Of a stretch of DNA of 64,000 bases, positions 8,548 to 18,277 are shown piece after piece. The number at the start of each line of letters is the position of its first letter. The first letter of the stretch is position 1. Made by a program: the position numbers and the translations under genes. A model generated the notes under the pieces. The model was not told the origin of the DNA. It saw only the letters and a list, made by a program, of their open reading frames with translations, and searched no databases. Source of the stretch: Stentor roeselii (lineage: Eukaryota > Ciliophora > Heterotrichea > Heterotrichida > Stentoridae); assembly GCA_006503475.1 (NCBI GenBank), contig RSEH01000043.1:62001-126000 (forward strand), written 5' to 3'.

Positions 8548-8964
8548 TTAATAAATATCTTTCCCGTTTTCTATAACATTCTTTCCTTCCAGGGCATTGA
8601 ACAAGTGCATTTTTAATGTATAGTTCGCTATGTGCATCTCTTGCAGATTTCCTTTCAACTCATTGTTTTCTTTTTCGATACTTTGAAGATGATTTAGTTT
8701 TTCAAGTAGTTTAACAACAGCTTTTTTCAATATCATGTTTTCGTAAAGCACCTTGTCTACTTGAGCAGCTTCCGTTGAAGGTTTCGGGATTTGTAGCTCA
8801 TTCATATCGGATATTTTGTGTTCTGATGCAAAGTCTCTAGCGTTTTCTTGACTGATACTCTCAATCAGAGCTTGTGTGTCTATCTGTGAAGTGTCTCCTG
8901 AACCTAAGGATAAAGATTCGAGCTTTTTGATGTTCTCTTGAAGGATCATGTACATAAATTCCAT
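8548..8964 (-). CDS. Small coiled-coil protein, 138 aa
   Basis: ATG at 8964 (preceded by CAAAAACA), TAA at 8548. Residues 1-20 and about 70-125 are predicted helical with Leu/Ile heptads (ENMILKKAVVKLLEKLNHLQ); the middle is Ser/Gln/Asp-rich. No known domain, no signal peptide. It converges on the coiled-coil gene ending at 8424 with about 120 nt between stops. Function unknown. Confidence 0.65.
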   Translation of the reverse strand: MEFMYMILQENIKKLESLSLGSGDTSQIDTQALIESISQENARDFASEHKISDMNELQIPKPSTEAAQVDKVLYENMILKKAVVKLLEKLNHLQSIEKENNELKGNLQEMHIANYTLKMHLFNALEGKNVIENGKDIY

Positions 8965-9862
8965 TGTTTTTGAATAATTACGAATTATTTTGTTGTTTTT
9001 TGGGTTTTTTATGATTAGATCAGGTTTTTAGTAGTTTATGATTTGGAGAGACAAGTTAACTAAAGTGAATTACCGAGAATATTTGTTTAGAAGGAAATTT
9101 AAGTTTTTTTATTTTTTGAATTGTTGAATTTTTGGATAGATTTTAGTAGGTTGGCTCAGAATTGAATTAAATTAAGGATTTAAATTAGATTTTATGAAAA
9201 ATGAAGACTTTTCAAACAAAATATCAATATAAATAAGGGAAGTTTTATTAAGTTGAGATTTTAAATTTGAAGCCTATTACTATTTAAGGCTAGGTATTTT
9301 TCAAAATATTTTTTCCTTAAGGAGATTTTTTAATATAAATCAATTAAAGCCTATTCATAGAATTCGTTTCCGACATATCTAAGCTTAAAAGATAATATCA
9401 AGGAATTAAAATAATAAAAAGTAATTCAATCATAAAACCATCTTTTGATTTGAAAATCTTAACTTTAAAATTATTTTCAAAAGTTCGCAACCTAATGTAA
9501 CTAGTCATTCTAGTCTTGTTTAAATGTAAATTCTAATTGAATTATTGAGTCTTATTTACAACTGATTCAGATTAAAATTTTATAATAATACACCTTCAAT
9601 AAATTCATGATAACTTTCATGGCTATAGCTTAAATTAACCTTATACATACCAAATTCAGAAGTATTAGTTTCAAATAAAATCCTTGAAATCACTAAATAA
9701 TCTCTAATCTCATAATCATAATTCTCGAATATCAACCCATATAAACTCTTGAAAAAATCATTTACCAATCCTTTAACTCACTCTTCATAAAAAAAAACTT
9801 CATCAAAATAATAAAATCATCCCAAAACAAACCACCAAACCACAATCTAAATAAAATATTAT
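8965..9862. other. AT-rich intergenic tract with a possible short gene relic
   Basis: Between two minus-strand genes. Most is AT-rich without coding character. A frame of 66 codons lies on the minus strand at 9580-9777 with no ATG at its head (it can only begin at a TTG); its translation, including FENYDYEIRDYLVISRILFE, looks protein-like but matches nothing I know. It may be a decayed gene or chance. Confidence 0.4.
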
Positions 9863-10966
9863 CTAATCCTTATACAAATCCAAGAAGATATTATAAGCCT
9901 GTTCTAAATCATCAGAAGCAGTTCTAAAAATATTCGAGCTAGTCAAAGGTTTTCCACTCTGGACCTGCCTGACCCAGCCATACAAAAGATTAGCTCTAAT
10001 TCCATAGTCATTCTGAAACTGACTAACAGTATACTCCCCTTTGAAATACCTCTGAAGCACATCATATTTTTCCTGTGCAGTAATAATTCTTTCCCTCTGA
10101 TAAACTTTTTTTTCCATACAAAAATAAATGGCCCAAGCATGAATCTGTGCTTCAGGTATCCAAAACGAATACTCAATCTCACTAATAGTGAGTTTTCCAG
10201 TCAAATAACAAGAGACCAGTTTAAGTTTTTCCTTATTCGGAATATGACTAAGTTCAATCTGTTTAGGAACCGGGTCTCTGAAGAGTCTAAGCCAGATATC
10301 AAAAGAACTTTCATTAATCGCATGAGTTTTAAGTACCTGGTCTTTTGTGACTTTGCCAGCAAGAAAGTCTTTAACAGCTTCAAGACACTTAGAAGGTCGA
10401 AAGATTCCCTTGACTTGGGTGTAGTTGACTTTTTTACTGATTTTTTCCCTTGTGAGAAGCGGTTCTTGTTGTAAGTAAAAAATGATTTCCCAAGAAACGT
10501 GAAATTTTCGAGCGACTTCTTCAACTGAAGTGTCATTTACAAGTGAGACAATATCAGAAATCACTTTTTTTGAGAAGTCTGTTTGGAAGTACTTGATTGA
10601 TTTTAAAAGACTTTTGTTCATGTGGACTACTCCTAATAGTGTCAGGTTGATGATGTCTTCTTCGTTGCTTTTCAAGGTCTGAGGCGTTTTTGAACTTTCG
10701 ACGAGTTCTTCGTAGTTCGGCTGAAGGACCAACATCAGGTTTGGAGAGGATTCAAGGTCTAAATAGTAAGTTTGAAGACCTTTTGTGTTGTAAACCTTGA
10801 TCTGGTCACCGGTTTCGTCTTGGTAACTGAAAACGGATTCAGTTGGAGCGTTTGGAACGAGCTCGGAAATTATTTCGCGAAGTTCGTCGAAGTTGTCTGG
10901 AACTGGCTTTACTTTAAAAATCTCCTCGCGGAATGAAACTTTCAGGAATATTGGAAGTCTTTTCAT
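9863..10966 (-). CDS. PB1-like plus four HTH-like units, paralogue 1 (367 aa)
   Basis: First of three tandem minus-strand paralogues. Residues 5-85 look like a PB1 domain: a basic first strand (LKVSFREEIFKVK), a helix, and an acidic OPCA-like turn YQDETGDQIKVYNTKGL (48-64). Residues about 133-338 hold four roughly 55-residue units, each with a helix-turn-helix look: DTSVEEVARKFHVSWEIIFY, AGKVTKDQVLKTHAINESSF, TGKLTISEIEYSFWIPEAQI and KGEYTVSQFQNDYGIRANLL followed by YGWVRQVQSG. Three of them (2-4) share an aromatic/Leu-x-x-G-K/E-x-T/S opening. The fourth resembles the HTH of IS3-type transposases. A short Leu-rich tail follows. Inference: DNA-binding protein that self-associates through PB1. 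Not a family I recognise; this copy is the most diverged of the three. Confidence 0.8.
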   Translation of the reverse strand: MKRLPIFLKVSFREEIFKVKPVPDNFDELREIISELVPNAPTESVFSYQDETGDQIKVYNTKGLQTYYLDLESSPNLMLVLQPNYEELVESSKTPQTLKSNEEDIINLTLLGVVHMNKSLLKSIKYFQTDFSKKVISDIVSLVNDTSVEEVARKFHVSWEIIFYLQQEPLLTREKISKKVNYTQVKGIFRPSKCLEAVKDFLAGKVTKDQVLKTHAINESSFDIWLRLFRDPVPKQIELSHIPNKEKLKLVSCYLTGKLTISEIEYSFWIPEAQIHAWAIYFCMEKKVYQRERIITAQEKYDVLQRYFKGEYTVSQFQNDYGIRANLLYGWVRQVQSGKPLTSSNIFRTASDDLEQAYNIFLDLYKD

Positions 10967-11555
10967 TTATTTATTGGCTGATTTAGATTAGGATTGATTA
11001 TGGGGGCTAATAGGGATCTTTAATTTATATGGAGGTTATTGGATTGGGGGGGCTTAGGGTGGCTTTAGGAAAGTTTTATTTTTTAGGGGTTTTTTATTGA
11101 ATGAGAGATTTTAATAAGAAGATTGTTTTATTTTTAGCTTTATTGTTGATAAGGTTTGTGGAATATTAGAAAATGGAGCTGGGCTATTGAGCTTTATAGG
11201 ATTTGATAGGTTTGGATTATTAAAGTGTAGGATTAAATTTGATTAGCTAAACAAATGAAATTATCAGTTAAATTTAACTTTTTTTACAAATAAGGGTATA
11301 TTATTTATTTTTATGAAGGAATCATTTAAGTACTTCAAATGCAATGATTAACAATATTTTAATCATTCTTAGATAAAATAATAAGAGAAGTATGCAAACT
11401 GATTTATCTAATCAAGTAACTTAAACTAAAATGCGTATTAACCTGAGAAATCAATAAATCAAGTAGCCTAATAATATGATAAAATAACCTAATCATATAT
11501 AAAATAACAAAATAACTTTATGGATAGATCAAATAACCTATCCAATAATCAAATA
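10967..11555. other. Intergenic region between paralogues 1 and 2
   Basis: No coding frame. The part next to paralogue 1 carries G-runs on the plus strand (C-runs in the direction of transcription), at 11002-11006 and 11046-11052; the rest is plain AT-rich sequence. Confidence 0.6.
11002..11052 (-). promoter_or_regulatory. C-tract upstream of paralogue 1
   Basis: On the minus strand, runs of five and seven C lie about 36 and 80 nt upstream of the ATG at 10966. Similar C6 tracts lie close upstream of paralogues 2 and 3. They stand out in otherwise AT-rich spacers, so a shared regulatory element is possible. Confidence 0.35.
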
Positions 11556-12662
11556 TTATCTATCATTACAAAACCCCATGAAAATATTATAAGCTTGTTC
11601 AAGTTCATCCGAAGAAGTTCTAAAAATATTCGATCCAGTCAAAGGCCGTCCACTCTGAAGCTGTCTAATCCACTTATACAACAAATTCCCCCTAATCCCA
11701 TAGTCATTCTGAAACTGTCCAACACTATACTCTCCTTTAAAATACCTATTAAGCACATCATATTTCTCTTCAGCAGAAACGAATTTTTCCCTCTGATATC
11801 CAATAGTTTCCTGACTAAAATAAACAGCCCAATTCCTAATCTCTTCTTCAGAAACACAAAACGCGTATTCAATCTCAGCAATAGTAACTTTTCCCATCAA
11901 ATAACTCGAAATTAACTTGACTCTTTCCTTATTCGGAATATGACAAACTGCCATAGGCCTAACAACAGGATCCCTGAAGATATTAATCCAGATTTTAAAA
12001 GTATCATCATTGATTCCATTATTTTTAAGCACTTCTTCTTTTGTCACTTTACCTGCCAAGAAATCTTTGACGATTTCAAGACACTTTGAAGGTTTAAACA
12101 CGTTTTTTATCTGGGTGTAGCTTACTTTACGACTTGATTTATGCTTGCTGAGAAGAGGCTCGTGCATCATGTAAAAAATCACCTCCCAAGAAACCCCGAA
12201 CTTTTCAGCGACTTCTTCCATTGAAGAGTCTTTTACAAATGAAGCGATTTCAGTAGTGATTTTTTTTGAGAATTCAGTTTGGAAGTATTTCAGTGAGTTT
12301 AAAAGAGTTTGGTTAATTTCGACTACTCCGAGAATGATGAGGTTTATGATGTCTTCTTCATTGCTTCGTAAAGGGACTTTTGACTTCGAGTTTTCAAGAA
12401 GTTCGTCGAAATTTGGACTGAGGACTAAAATTAGGTCTGGAGATGTGTCGAGGTCTAGGTAAAGAGAATGGAGACTTTTCGTGTTTGTCACTTTTATTGT
12501 GTCTCCACTGTCGTCTTTGTAGCTGTATATAAGCTCTGATGGAGCTGCTGGAATTAGGTCTGATATTGTTTCTCGTAGGTCGTTGAAGTCTACTGGAACT
12601 GGTCGCAGCTTGAATATTTCTTCGCGATATGAGATTTTTAGATAATTTGCTAGTTTTTGCAT
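11556..12662 (-). CDS. PB1-like plus four HTH-like units, paralogue 2 (368 aa)
   Basis: ATG at 12662; collinear with its neighbours over the whole length. PB1-like N-terminus (LKISYREEIFKLRPVPVDF) keeps the acidic turn YKDDSGDTIKV. The four HTH-like units are conserved: DSSMEEVAEKFGVSWEVIFY, AGKVTKEEVLKNNGINDDTF, MGKVTIAEIEYAFCVSEEEI, KGEYSVGQFQNDYGIRGNLL followed by YKWIRQLQSGRPLTGSNIFR. The linker HIPNKERVKLISSYLMG and the Ser-Gln-Glu-Thr-Ile-Gly-Tyr motif are shared with paralogue 3, so these two are the closer pair. Nothing suggests decay: the frame is intact and substitutions look conservative. Probable nuclear DNA-binding adaptor; function unknown. Confidence 0.8.
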   Translation of the reverse strand: MQKLANYLKISYREEIFKLRPVPVDFNDLRETISDLIPAAPSELIYSYKDDSGDTIKVTNTKSLHSLYLDLDTSPDLILVLSPNFDELLENSKSKVPLRSNEEDIINLIILGVVEINQTLLNSLKYFQTEFSKKITTEIASFVKDSSMEEVAEKFGVSWEVIFYMMHEPLLSKHKSSRKVSYTQIKNVFKPSKCLEIVKDFLAGKVTKEEVLKNNGINDDTFKIWINIFRDPVVRPMAVCHIPNKERVKLISSYLMGKVTIAEIEYAFCVSEEEIRNWAVYFSQETIGYQREKFVSAEEKYDVLNRYFKGEYSVGQFQNDYGIRGNLLYKWIRQLQSGRPLTGSNIFRTSSDELEQAYNIFMGFCNDR

Positions 12663-13295
12663 TTAGGTTATTATTATGGAGATGGGGGGTGAGAATTAAT
12701 ATTATGGAGATTTTAGATTTTTTTTTTGGGTTGTGTGAGTTTTAGGATGAGATTAGGTGTTCGATTTTTTTAACTTTGAGATTGGGTTTAAGGGCTTTTG
12801 GGATTTTTGGAAGTGGTTTGGGTGGATTTGAGAAGACCCAGTTGATTTAGATGATTCGCACTGGGTTTATAAGAGTGGATATTTATTTGAGAAGATTTTA
12901 TTTTAATCTTGAAATATATTAAGGTATACTAAGAATCAATATATTTGCATGAATCATCGGATCAAATTTAAAATTTTTCAGAACCAATAAACATATTACA
13001 AGAGTTATCTCATTGTATAAGCAAATCTCACTAAAAATAGTTTAATTTCACTATAGACTATTCAAAATAATTTCTGCTACAAATTCTCATCTGACCCAAT
13101 ATCATAATGTATTTAATCTGATTAAAATTTAAGATCTTAAGACTTAAACCAATCCAAATCAACAAAATTATAAATGACGAATCCACAGTAATCAAAAATT
13201 TAATCTCTTCATAAAAACCCAAATGATAAATCAATCAAAATTTAACCACTCACTATCAAAACACTAAAATCTCCAATAAACCCTAAATCTAAAAA
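12663..13295. other. Intergenic region between paralogues 2 and 3
   Basis: No coding frame. Purine-rich G-bearing sequence just upstream of paralogue 2, then AT-rich sequence with no feature I can name. Confidence 0.6.
12684..12689 (-). promoter_or_regulatory. C6 tract upstream of paralogue 2
   Basis: CTCACCCCCCATCTCC on the minus strand, about 22 nt upstream of the ATG at 12662. Nearly the same string precedes paralogue 3. Confidence 0.35.
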
Positions 13296-14408
13296 TTAAA
13301 TATCATCCTCAATACAAAACCCCATAAAAATATTATAAGCTTTTTCAAGTTCATCCGAAGAATTTCTAAAAATATTCGACCCCGTTAAAGGTTTCCCATT
13401 CTGCAATTGTCTGACCCATTTATACAACAAATTGCGTCTAACTCCATAATCACTCTGAAACTGTCCCGCTTTATACTCTCCTTTAAAGTACCTTTTAAGT
13501 ACATCATATTTTTCCTCAGCAGAAATGAATTTTTCCCTTTGATATCCAATAGTTTCCTGACTGAAATAAACAGCCCAATTATGGACTTGTTCTTCAGATA
13601 CACAAAATCCATACTCAATCTCTGCGATGCTCATCGTTCCAGTCAAATAACTTGAAAGTAACTTGAGTCTTTCCTTATTCGGAATGTGACAAGGAGCCAT
13701 CGGCTTAAGTACCGGGTCTTTGAAGATATCAAGCCAGATTTGAAAAGTATCATCATTGATTCTATTATTTTTCAGTATATCTTCTTTATCCACCTTACCC
13801 GCCAGAAAGTCTCTGACTATTTCAAGACACTTTGTAGGTTTAAACACATTTTTAATATGATAATAGCTGACTTTGCGACTTCCTATTTGCTTGTTGAGAC
13901 AAGGTTCTTTTATTATGTAAAAAATCACTTCCCAAGAAACTCCAAACATCTCAGAAACTTCTTCTATCGATGATTCCTTTACAAGAGAAATAATCTCGCA
14001 AGTCAATCTTTTCGAGAAGCCAGTCTGGAAGTATTTGATTGAGTTTAAAAGATGTTGATTTATGTTGATTACTCCGAAAATTATCAGGTTTAATATGTCT
14101 TCTTCTTCGCTGATCTCAGGAGGGCTTGATGAAGAATTTTCGATTAATTCGTTGAGACTTGGAGTTAGGAATAAGATTAGGTCTGGAGATGAAATCAATT
14201 TCATGTAAAGTGTTTTTAGGGATTTTGTACTTGTCACTTTTATATGGCTACCACACTCGGTTTTGTAACTGTAGGTTAAACATGAAGGGGCGTTTTCGAT
14301 CAAATCGGATATTGTTTCTCGGAGGTCTTCGAAGTCGATTGGAGCTGGTCTTAGTTTGAAAATTACATCACGGTAGGAAACTTTTAGGTAAGCAGCTAGT
14401 TTTTGCAT
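13296..14408 (-). CDS. PB1-like plus four HTH-like units, paralogue 3 (370 aa)
   Basis: ATG at 14408. Same architecture as the two downstream copies and closest to paralogue 2. The four HTH-like units are kept (ESSIEEVSEMFGVSWEVIFY, AGKVDKEDILKNNRINDDTF, TGTMSIAEIEYGFCVSEEQV, KGEYKAGQFQSDYGVRRNLL). The PB1-like part differs: the acidic turn reads YKTECGSHIKV instead of YKDDSGDTIKV, so the charges needed to bind a partner's basic face are mostly lost while the basic first strand stays (LKVSYRDVIFKLR). If the PB1 reading is right, this copy would cap rather than extend a PB1 chain. The C-terminus has an acidic EDDI extension. Confidence 0.8.
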   Translation of the reverse strand: MQKLAAYLKVSYRDVIFKLRPAPIDFEDLRETISDLIENAPSCLTYSYKTECGSHIKVTSTKSLKTLYMKLISSPDLILFLTPSLNELIENSSSSPPEISEEEDILNLIIFGVININQHLLNSIKYFQTGFSKRLTCEIISLVKESSIEEVSEMFGVSWEVIFYIIKEPCLNKQIGSRKVSYYHIKNVFKPTKCLEIVRDFLAGKVDKEDILKNNRINDDTFQIWLDIFKDPVLKPMAPCHIPNKERLKLLSSYLTGTMSIAEIEYGFCVSEEQVHNWAVYFSQETIGYQREKFISAEEKYDVLKRYFKGEYKAGQFQSDYGVRRNLLYKWVRQLQNGKPLTGSNIFRNSSDELEKAYNIFMGFCIEDDI

Positions 14409-15211
14409 TAGGTTTATAAGCAGGTTAGGTCAAGGGGGGCGAGAGTTAAATAGTATGAAAGTTAGATCAAATAAGTGGGTTTATTAAGTTGCACCAGTTT
14501 AAAGTTTATTTGAATTCTAAAAATTATATCTTTAGAGTTTCAAACAAGGTTTTAAACATTGAAGAATTTCTCAAATTACAGAAACTTTAAGAGATTTTTG
14601 AAACAGCTATTTTTGTGTGAATTTAATTAAGGAAGGTAGCCCTAAGTTGACCTGCAGAACTTTATTTTGAAATAAAATATTCAATGATAAAAAAATATTT
14701 GGTTCTAAAAATTAATAAATGAAAATTTTGTCAAATTAGAATTCTTCATTACTTTCATAAACTGAATAACCACATGGGGCAACAAAGTTGGTCGATCTTA
14801 AATTTTAAATAGATTAATTTACTGATACATCTTGAAATTATTATAAAGTAATTATCTTGTGAATTATATTTTTGGATGGAAAAAAAAATGAATGGATCTG
14901 CCTTATATTTGAGAAATAATTTTAATATATGAAATTACCACTCATTAGAATAAAGGTTTTTAGATTACCAAATAAAGTGTTGATTTTCACTATCAAAAAA
15001 ATTTTAATAAGAAATCCTCAAAGATTTACACATAAAATTAATCATGAATATTTACTTAAAAGGATTTAATAGTTCCATTGAAATAAAAATCCTTGAATTA
15101 TATTATCCAAAATTTCAAAGTATTTACATTTTTCAACTGCATCTGCTTTTTCTAAAATTTAAAATCTTTCTTAACCATAAATCTCACTCCAATCTTTAAA
15201 TTTGAATAATT
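14409..15211. other. Divergent intergenic region, 0.8 kb
   Basis: Separates paralogue 3 (minus) from the GAF gene (plus). Apart from the C6 tract it is AT-rich with homopolymer runs; I see no coding frame, RNA gene or repeat. Confidence 0.6.
14434..14439 (-). promoter_or_regulatory. C6 tract upstream of paralogue 3
   Basis: CTCGCCCCCCTTGACC on the minus strand, about 26 nt upstream of the ATG at 14408; matches the tract of paralogue 2 in sequence and distance. Confidence 0.35.
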
Positions 15212-17113
15212 ATGAGAAACTCTCAAAAAATCCGGTCATATCGTCAAATCGCTACTCGCCCAAGAAGTCTATCACCGATGGTAGGTCTTTCATCTAACAC
15301 TCAACTTTCAGATTCAAATTCTTCAGACCCCTCTCTGCAAGCCTACATCCTTCCAAAGTTCACCAACATTCAATTAAGCTACCCAATCAAGCTTGAATCC
15401 AAGCCCTCAGAAGAGCTAAAATCATCTCTATTCCACAGACTAGCACTTCTCGAGAAGCTTCACAAGACCGACCTTCTAAAGCAAGAACAACTAGAACGAC
15501 AAGTAAAAGAACTAACAGAGCAGCTAGAATCAATGAAAAAGGCGAATAAATCATTACTAGAAGAAAAAGGCTTTGCAGGTAGTGAACTTCACGCACTTTA
15601 CCAGAACCTGTTTATCACAGACATGAAGCAACAAATGACTGACATGGGTAGCGACATAGTGCGGTTTCGATATGAAAAGGAACAAATAAAAAAAGAACTG
15701 GAAGCCTTCAAAAAGGAAAACGGACAATTAAAAGCCGTCATCAAAAGATACAGAATGATGATAGTCAAAGGAATCAAAAGCAACTCAAAAGAAACCGAAG
15801 GCCAAGACGACGGTTCTTCAGTCTACAGCGCAGGAGTCAGTGACCTTGACAGGTCATTTTCTCGTCATGAGTCCGACTCTAAAAAGTCTCAAATGGAGCA
15901 TCATCTCCACCCTCAGGGTGTTAACTTAAACACGATTTCTCTGAACCGCATTGAAAAACTCAACCTGGTCTTGATCCAGTTGTTAAACTGCACAAATATG
16001 AACCAACTTTGCAAAGTAATCACTCGTGCGGCGACGTCATTAACAAAAAGTACGAAAGTTTCAGTTTATATTGTGGAAAGTAAAGCAAGAGATCAGTATG
16101 TTAAGTCTTATTCAGGATCAGCTGATTTCATTGGAAGGGTCAGGGTGGGAGCCACTTGGATTTTAATGCATACTCATAAAGAAGCTTATCAGGAAGAACC
16201 TTTTTTTAAGAAGTTTGAAGATCTTAAGTACCCTATTCGACAAGCTGATCATTTGGTAGTCCCTGTTATTCATAATCGTGAAATATGCCTTGTTATTCAG
16301 TGTCAGGAAAAGAAAGGATTTGAGTCAAAACATAGGATTTATGTCCCTCTAGATGAAATGCTGCTAAAAATCATTGCGAATTCAGTTTCGCTTAAAATTG
16401 AATCGATCTATGCCAATGAGCAGGAAAAGGTTGAAATGAAAAATTCTACACAGATTGCTAGTGTTGCTACTAGGATTATTAGTGCACTTACTCATAGGGA
16501 TATTGCCAATCGGGTCAGGGCCGTACTGCCGAATTATTTTGACTTTGAAAATGCGGGGATTGTGTTTGTTGATAGCAAAAGTAACCAGTTTTATGTGATG
16601 ATTCATGATCCTAGCTCTGATGATTACTTTGGAGAAGGGTATCTCAGGTTTCCTTTCGGAATCGGCTTGACCGGCCAAGCAATAAGTCGAGACGGCATCT
16701 CAGTTTTTCCAAATCCAAAGACAATCGCGACTTACAACCCAGAGATCGACAACGTAGGCTGGGTTCACGAAACCAAATGCATCGTTATGGGCTGCCTGAA
16801 AGACTGGAACGGGAACTTAATAGGAGTCGTCCAGTTAACCAACAAAAAAGATGACGAGGTAGGTCCAAAAGACGTAAAAAGACTCGAAAGCTTTTTAGAC
16901 CTGCTTGGCACATGCGTGGCTTCCGCGAATCTCGCAGTGGAACAATTTTCCATAACAATAAAGTCAAAAGCGATCATGGAAACCCTTTCAAAGCTAGCGA
17001 TAGAAAGTAGCAAAACCGCCTTAGAAAGTGAATTTACGACAATAATAACCCAGATCTCAAATCTAAAAACTTCTTTCAACGACTGGTCCAAGAATCGTAA
17101 ATCAAAATTTTAG
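15212..17113 (+). CDS. Coiled-coil protein with two GAF domains, 633 aa
   Basis: Residues 1-60 are Ser-rich and probably disordered; about 65-175 form a coiled coil (LLKQEQLERQVKELTEQLES); 180-235 are Ser/Asp-rich. Residues about 245-400 and 412-575 are two GAF domains. The second is clear: FPFGIGLTGQAISRDGISVF then GCLKDWNGNLIGVVQLTNKK, the core strands and N-K-K ending typical of GAF. The first is more diverged (LVVPVIHNREICLVIQCQEK). GAF domains bind cyclic nucleotides or other small ligands; here there is no attached phosphodiesterase or cyclase, so the protein may be a sensor or scaffold. Related GAF proteins occur in ciliary and basal-body contexts in protists, but this is inference. 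Stop TAG, 9 nt before the next ATG. Confidence 0.85.
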   Translation: MRNSQKIRSYRQIATRPRSLSPMVGLSSNTQLSDSNSSDPSLQAYILPKFTNIQLSYPIKLESKPSEELKSSLFHRLALLEKLHKTDLLKQEQLERQVKELTEQLESMKKANKSLLEEKGFAGSELHALYQNLFITDMKQQMTDMGSDIVRFRYEKEQIKKELEAFKKENGQLKAVIKRYRMMIVKGIKSNSKETEGQDDGSSVYSAGVSDLDRSFSRHESDSKKSQMEHHLHPQGVNLNTISLNRIEKLNLVLIQLLNCTNMNQLCKVITRAATSLTKSTKVSVYIVESKARDQYVKSYSGSADFIGRVRVGATWILMHTHKEAYQEEPFFKKFEDLKYPIRQADHLVVPVIHNREICLVIQCQEKKGFESKHRIYVPLDEMLLKIIANSVSLKIESIYANEQEKVEMKNSTQIASVATRIISALTHRDIANRVRAVLPNYFDFENAGIVFVDSKSNQFYVMIHDPSSDDYFGEGYLRFPFGIGLTGQAISRDGISVFPNPKTIATYNPEIDNVGWVHETKCIVMGCLKDWNGNLIGVVQLTNKKDDEVGPKDVKRLESFLDLLGTCVASANLAVEQFSITIKSKAIMETLSKLAIESSKTALESEFTTIITQISNLKTSFNDWSKNRKSKF

Positions 17114-17122
17114 TCATAATAA

Positions 17123-18262
17123 ATGTTTTTAGTTAGAGGCTTCCAAGTCCCTAAACTGACGACATCGATTTTGTCTCATTTACGTCCTTTTAAACAACAG
17201 CAAGTTGAAATTTCTGAGGAAATTTTGAAGGCTTCTGTAGACCCTTCAAAGGCGGACCAGCTTCGATCTTTACAAATAAAACTTGTTTCTATTGAAAATT
17301 TTGCTTCTTTGGTTGATTCCTTTGATTCGACGATTGTTTCTTTGACTGACTTGGAGGCTTTGAAGCTGGATAAGGAAATGGGGGATACTGCTAAAGAAGA
17401 ATTTGATGAAAAAATTGCGGAGTTGGAAGACTTAGAAGCACAGGCTGTTGAGTTACTTTTGGATAAAGACCCAGATGATGATTCTAGTGTTATTATTGAT
17501 ATTAAACCTGGAGTGGGTGGTAGTGAAAGCTCTTTGTTTAGTGAGGATCTCTTGCATATGTATATGAATTATGCACAGTTGAAAAGGTGGAAGTCGACGA
17601 TACTTGAAAAGTCTGAAGATATTCAGATTAATAAAGGAGTTAAGGAGGCTACTTTGAAGATCGAAGGTAAAAAAGCGTATTCATTTTTCAAATACGAATG
17701 CGGAGTTCACAAAGTAATCCGAGTCCCTCAAACCGAGAAGAACGGTCGTCTTCATTCAAGCACATCTTGTGTGATCGTCCTGCCCGACAAGCCTCCTGTA
17801 ATTTCCAAATAGCCAGACTTCAAAATAAACGAAAAAGACATAAAAATCGATGTGATGAGAGCAAGAGGCCCTGGGGGTCAACACGTGAATAAAACAGAGT
17901 CAGCAGTGAGAGCGACCCACATGCCAACAGGGCTTGAAACCAGATGTCAAGAAACAAGATCTCAGCTTCAAAACCGAGAAATCGCTTTAGAAATCTTATA
18001 CGCTAGAGTTTACGACCACTTTAAAAGAATCAAGCAGCAGGAAGACACAAAAGTTCGACGTCAATTGAAAGGAACAGGTGACAGAAGTGAGAAAATCAGG
18101 ACTTATAACTTTCCTCAGGATCGAATCACTGACCATCGATTTGAAATGACCTTGCATGGGATGGACAATATGATGAAAGGACTTCTTTTAGATCAATTTG
18201 TTGAAACTGCTGAGAATTTCCATCGAAGACAGCTTATTGATGACTTGATGAATGAGAGATAG
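17123..18262 (+). CDS. MTRF1: Mitochondrial class I peptide chain release factor 1, two exons, 374 aa
   Basis: Terminates mitochondrial translation at UAA/UAG. Exons 17123-17797 and 17813-18262. Residues 1-25 (MFLVRGFQVPKLTTSILSHL) are hydrophobic/basic without acids, as expected for a mitochondrial presequence. The RF1-type tripeptide P-Q-T lies at 202-204 in GVHKVIRVPQTEKNGRLHSS, matching bacterial PxT (RF2 has SPF). The GGQ catalytic loop RARGPGGQHVNKTESAVR (GGQ 246-248) lies just after the splice junction and is joined in frame only when the 15-nt intron is removed. Length fits the bacterial factor (360 aa) plus presequence. The stop precedes the EXD2 start by 15 nt. Confidence 0.93.
17798..17812 (+). 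other. 15-nt intron in the release factor gene
   Basis: GTAATTTCCAAATAG, placed exactly between codons, with an in-frame TAG as its last three bases. Removal joins LPDKPP to PDFKINEKDIKIDV, restoring the RF1 domain 3 to GGQ connection. A at position -6. Confidence 0.93.
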
Positions 18263-18277
18263 TTTTATAGTAATTTT

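Noticed and set aside
10139-10474. Plus-strand frames inside the PB1-HTH genes
   Set aside because: They are antisense shadows of conserved minus-strand genes and are not conserved between the three paralogues.
9863-14408. Active transposon encoding the HTH proteins
   Set aside because: No catalytic DDE-like domain, no terminal repeats and an extra PB1-like domain; these look like host genes.
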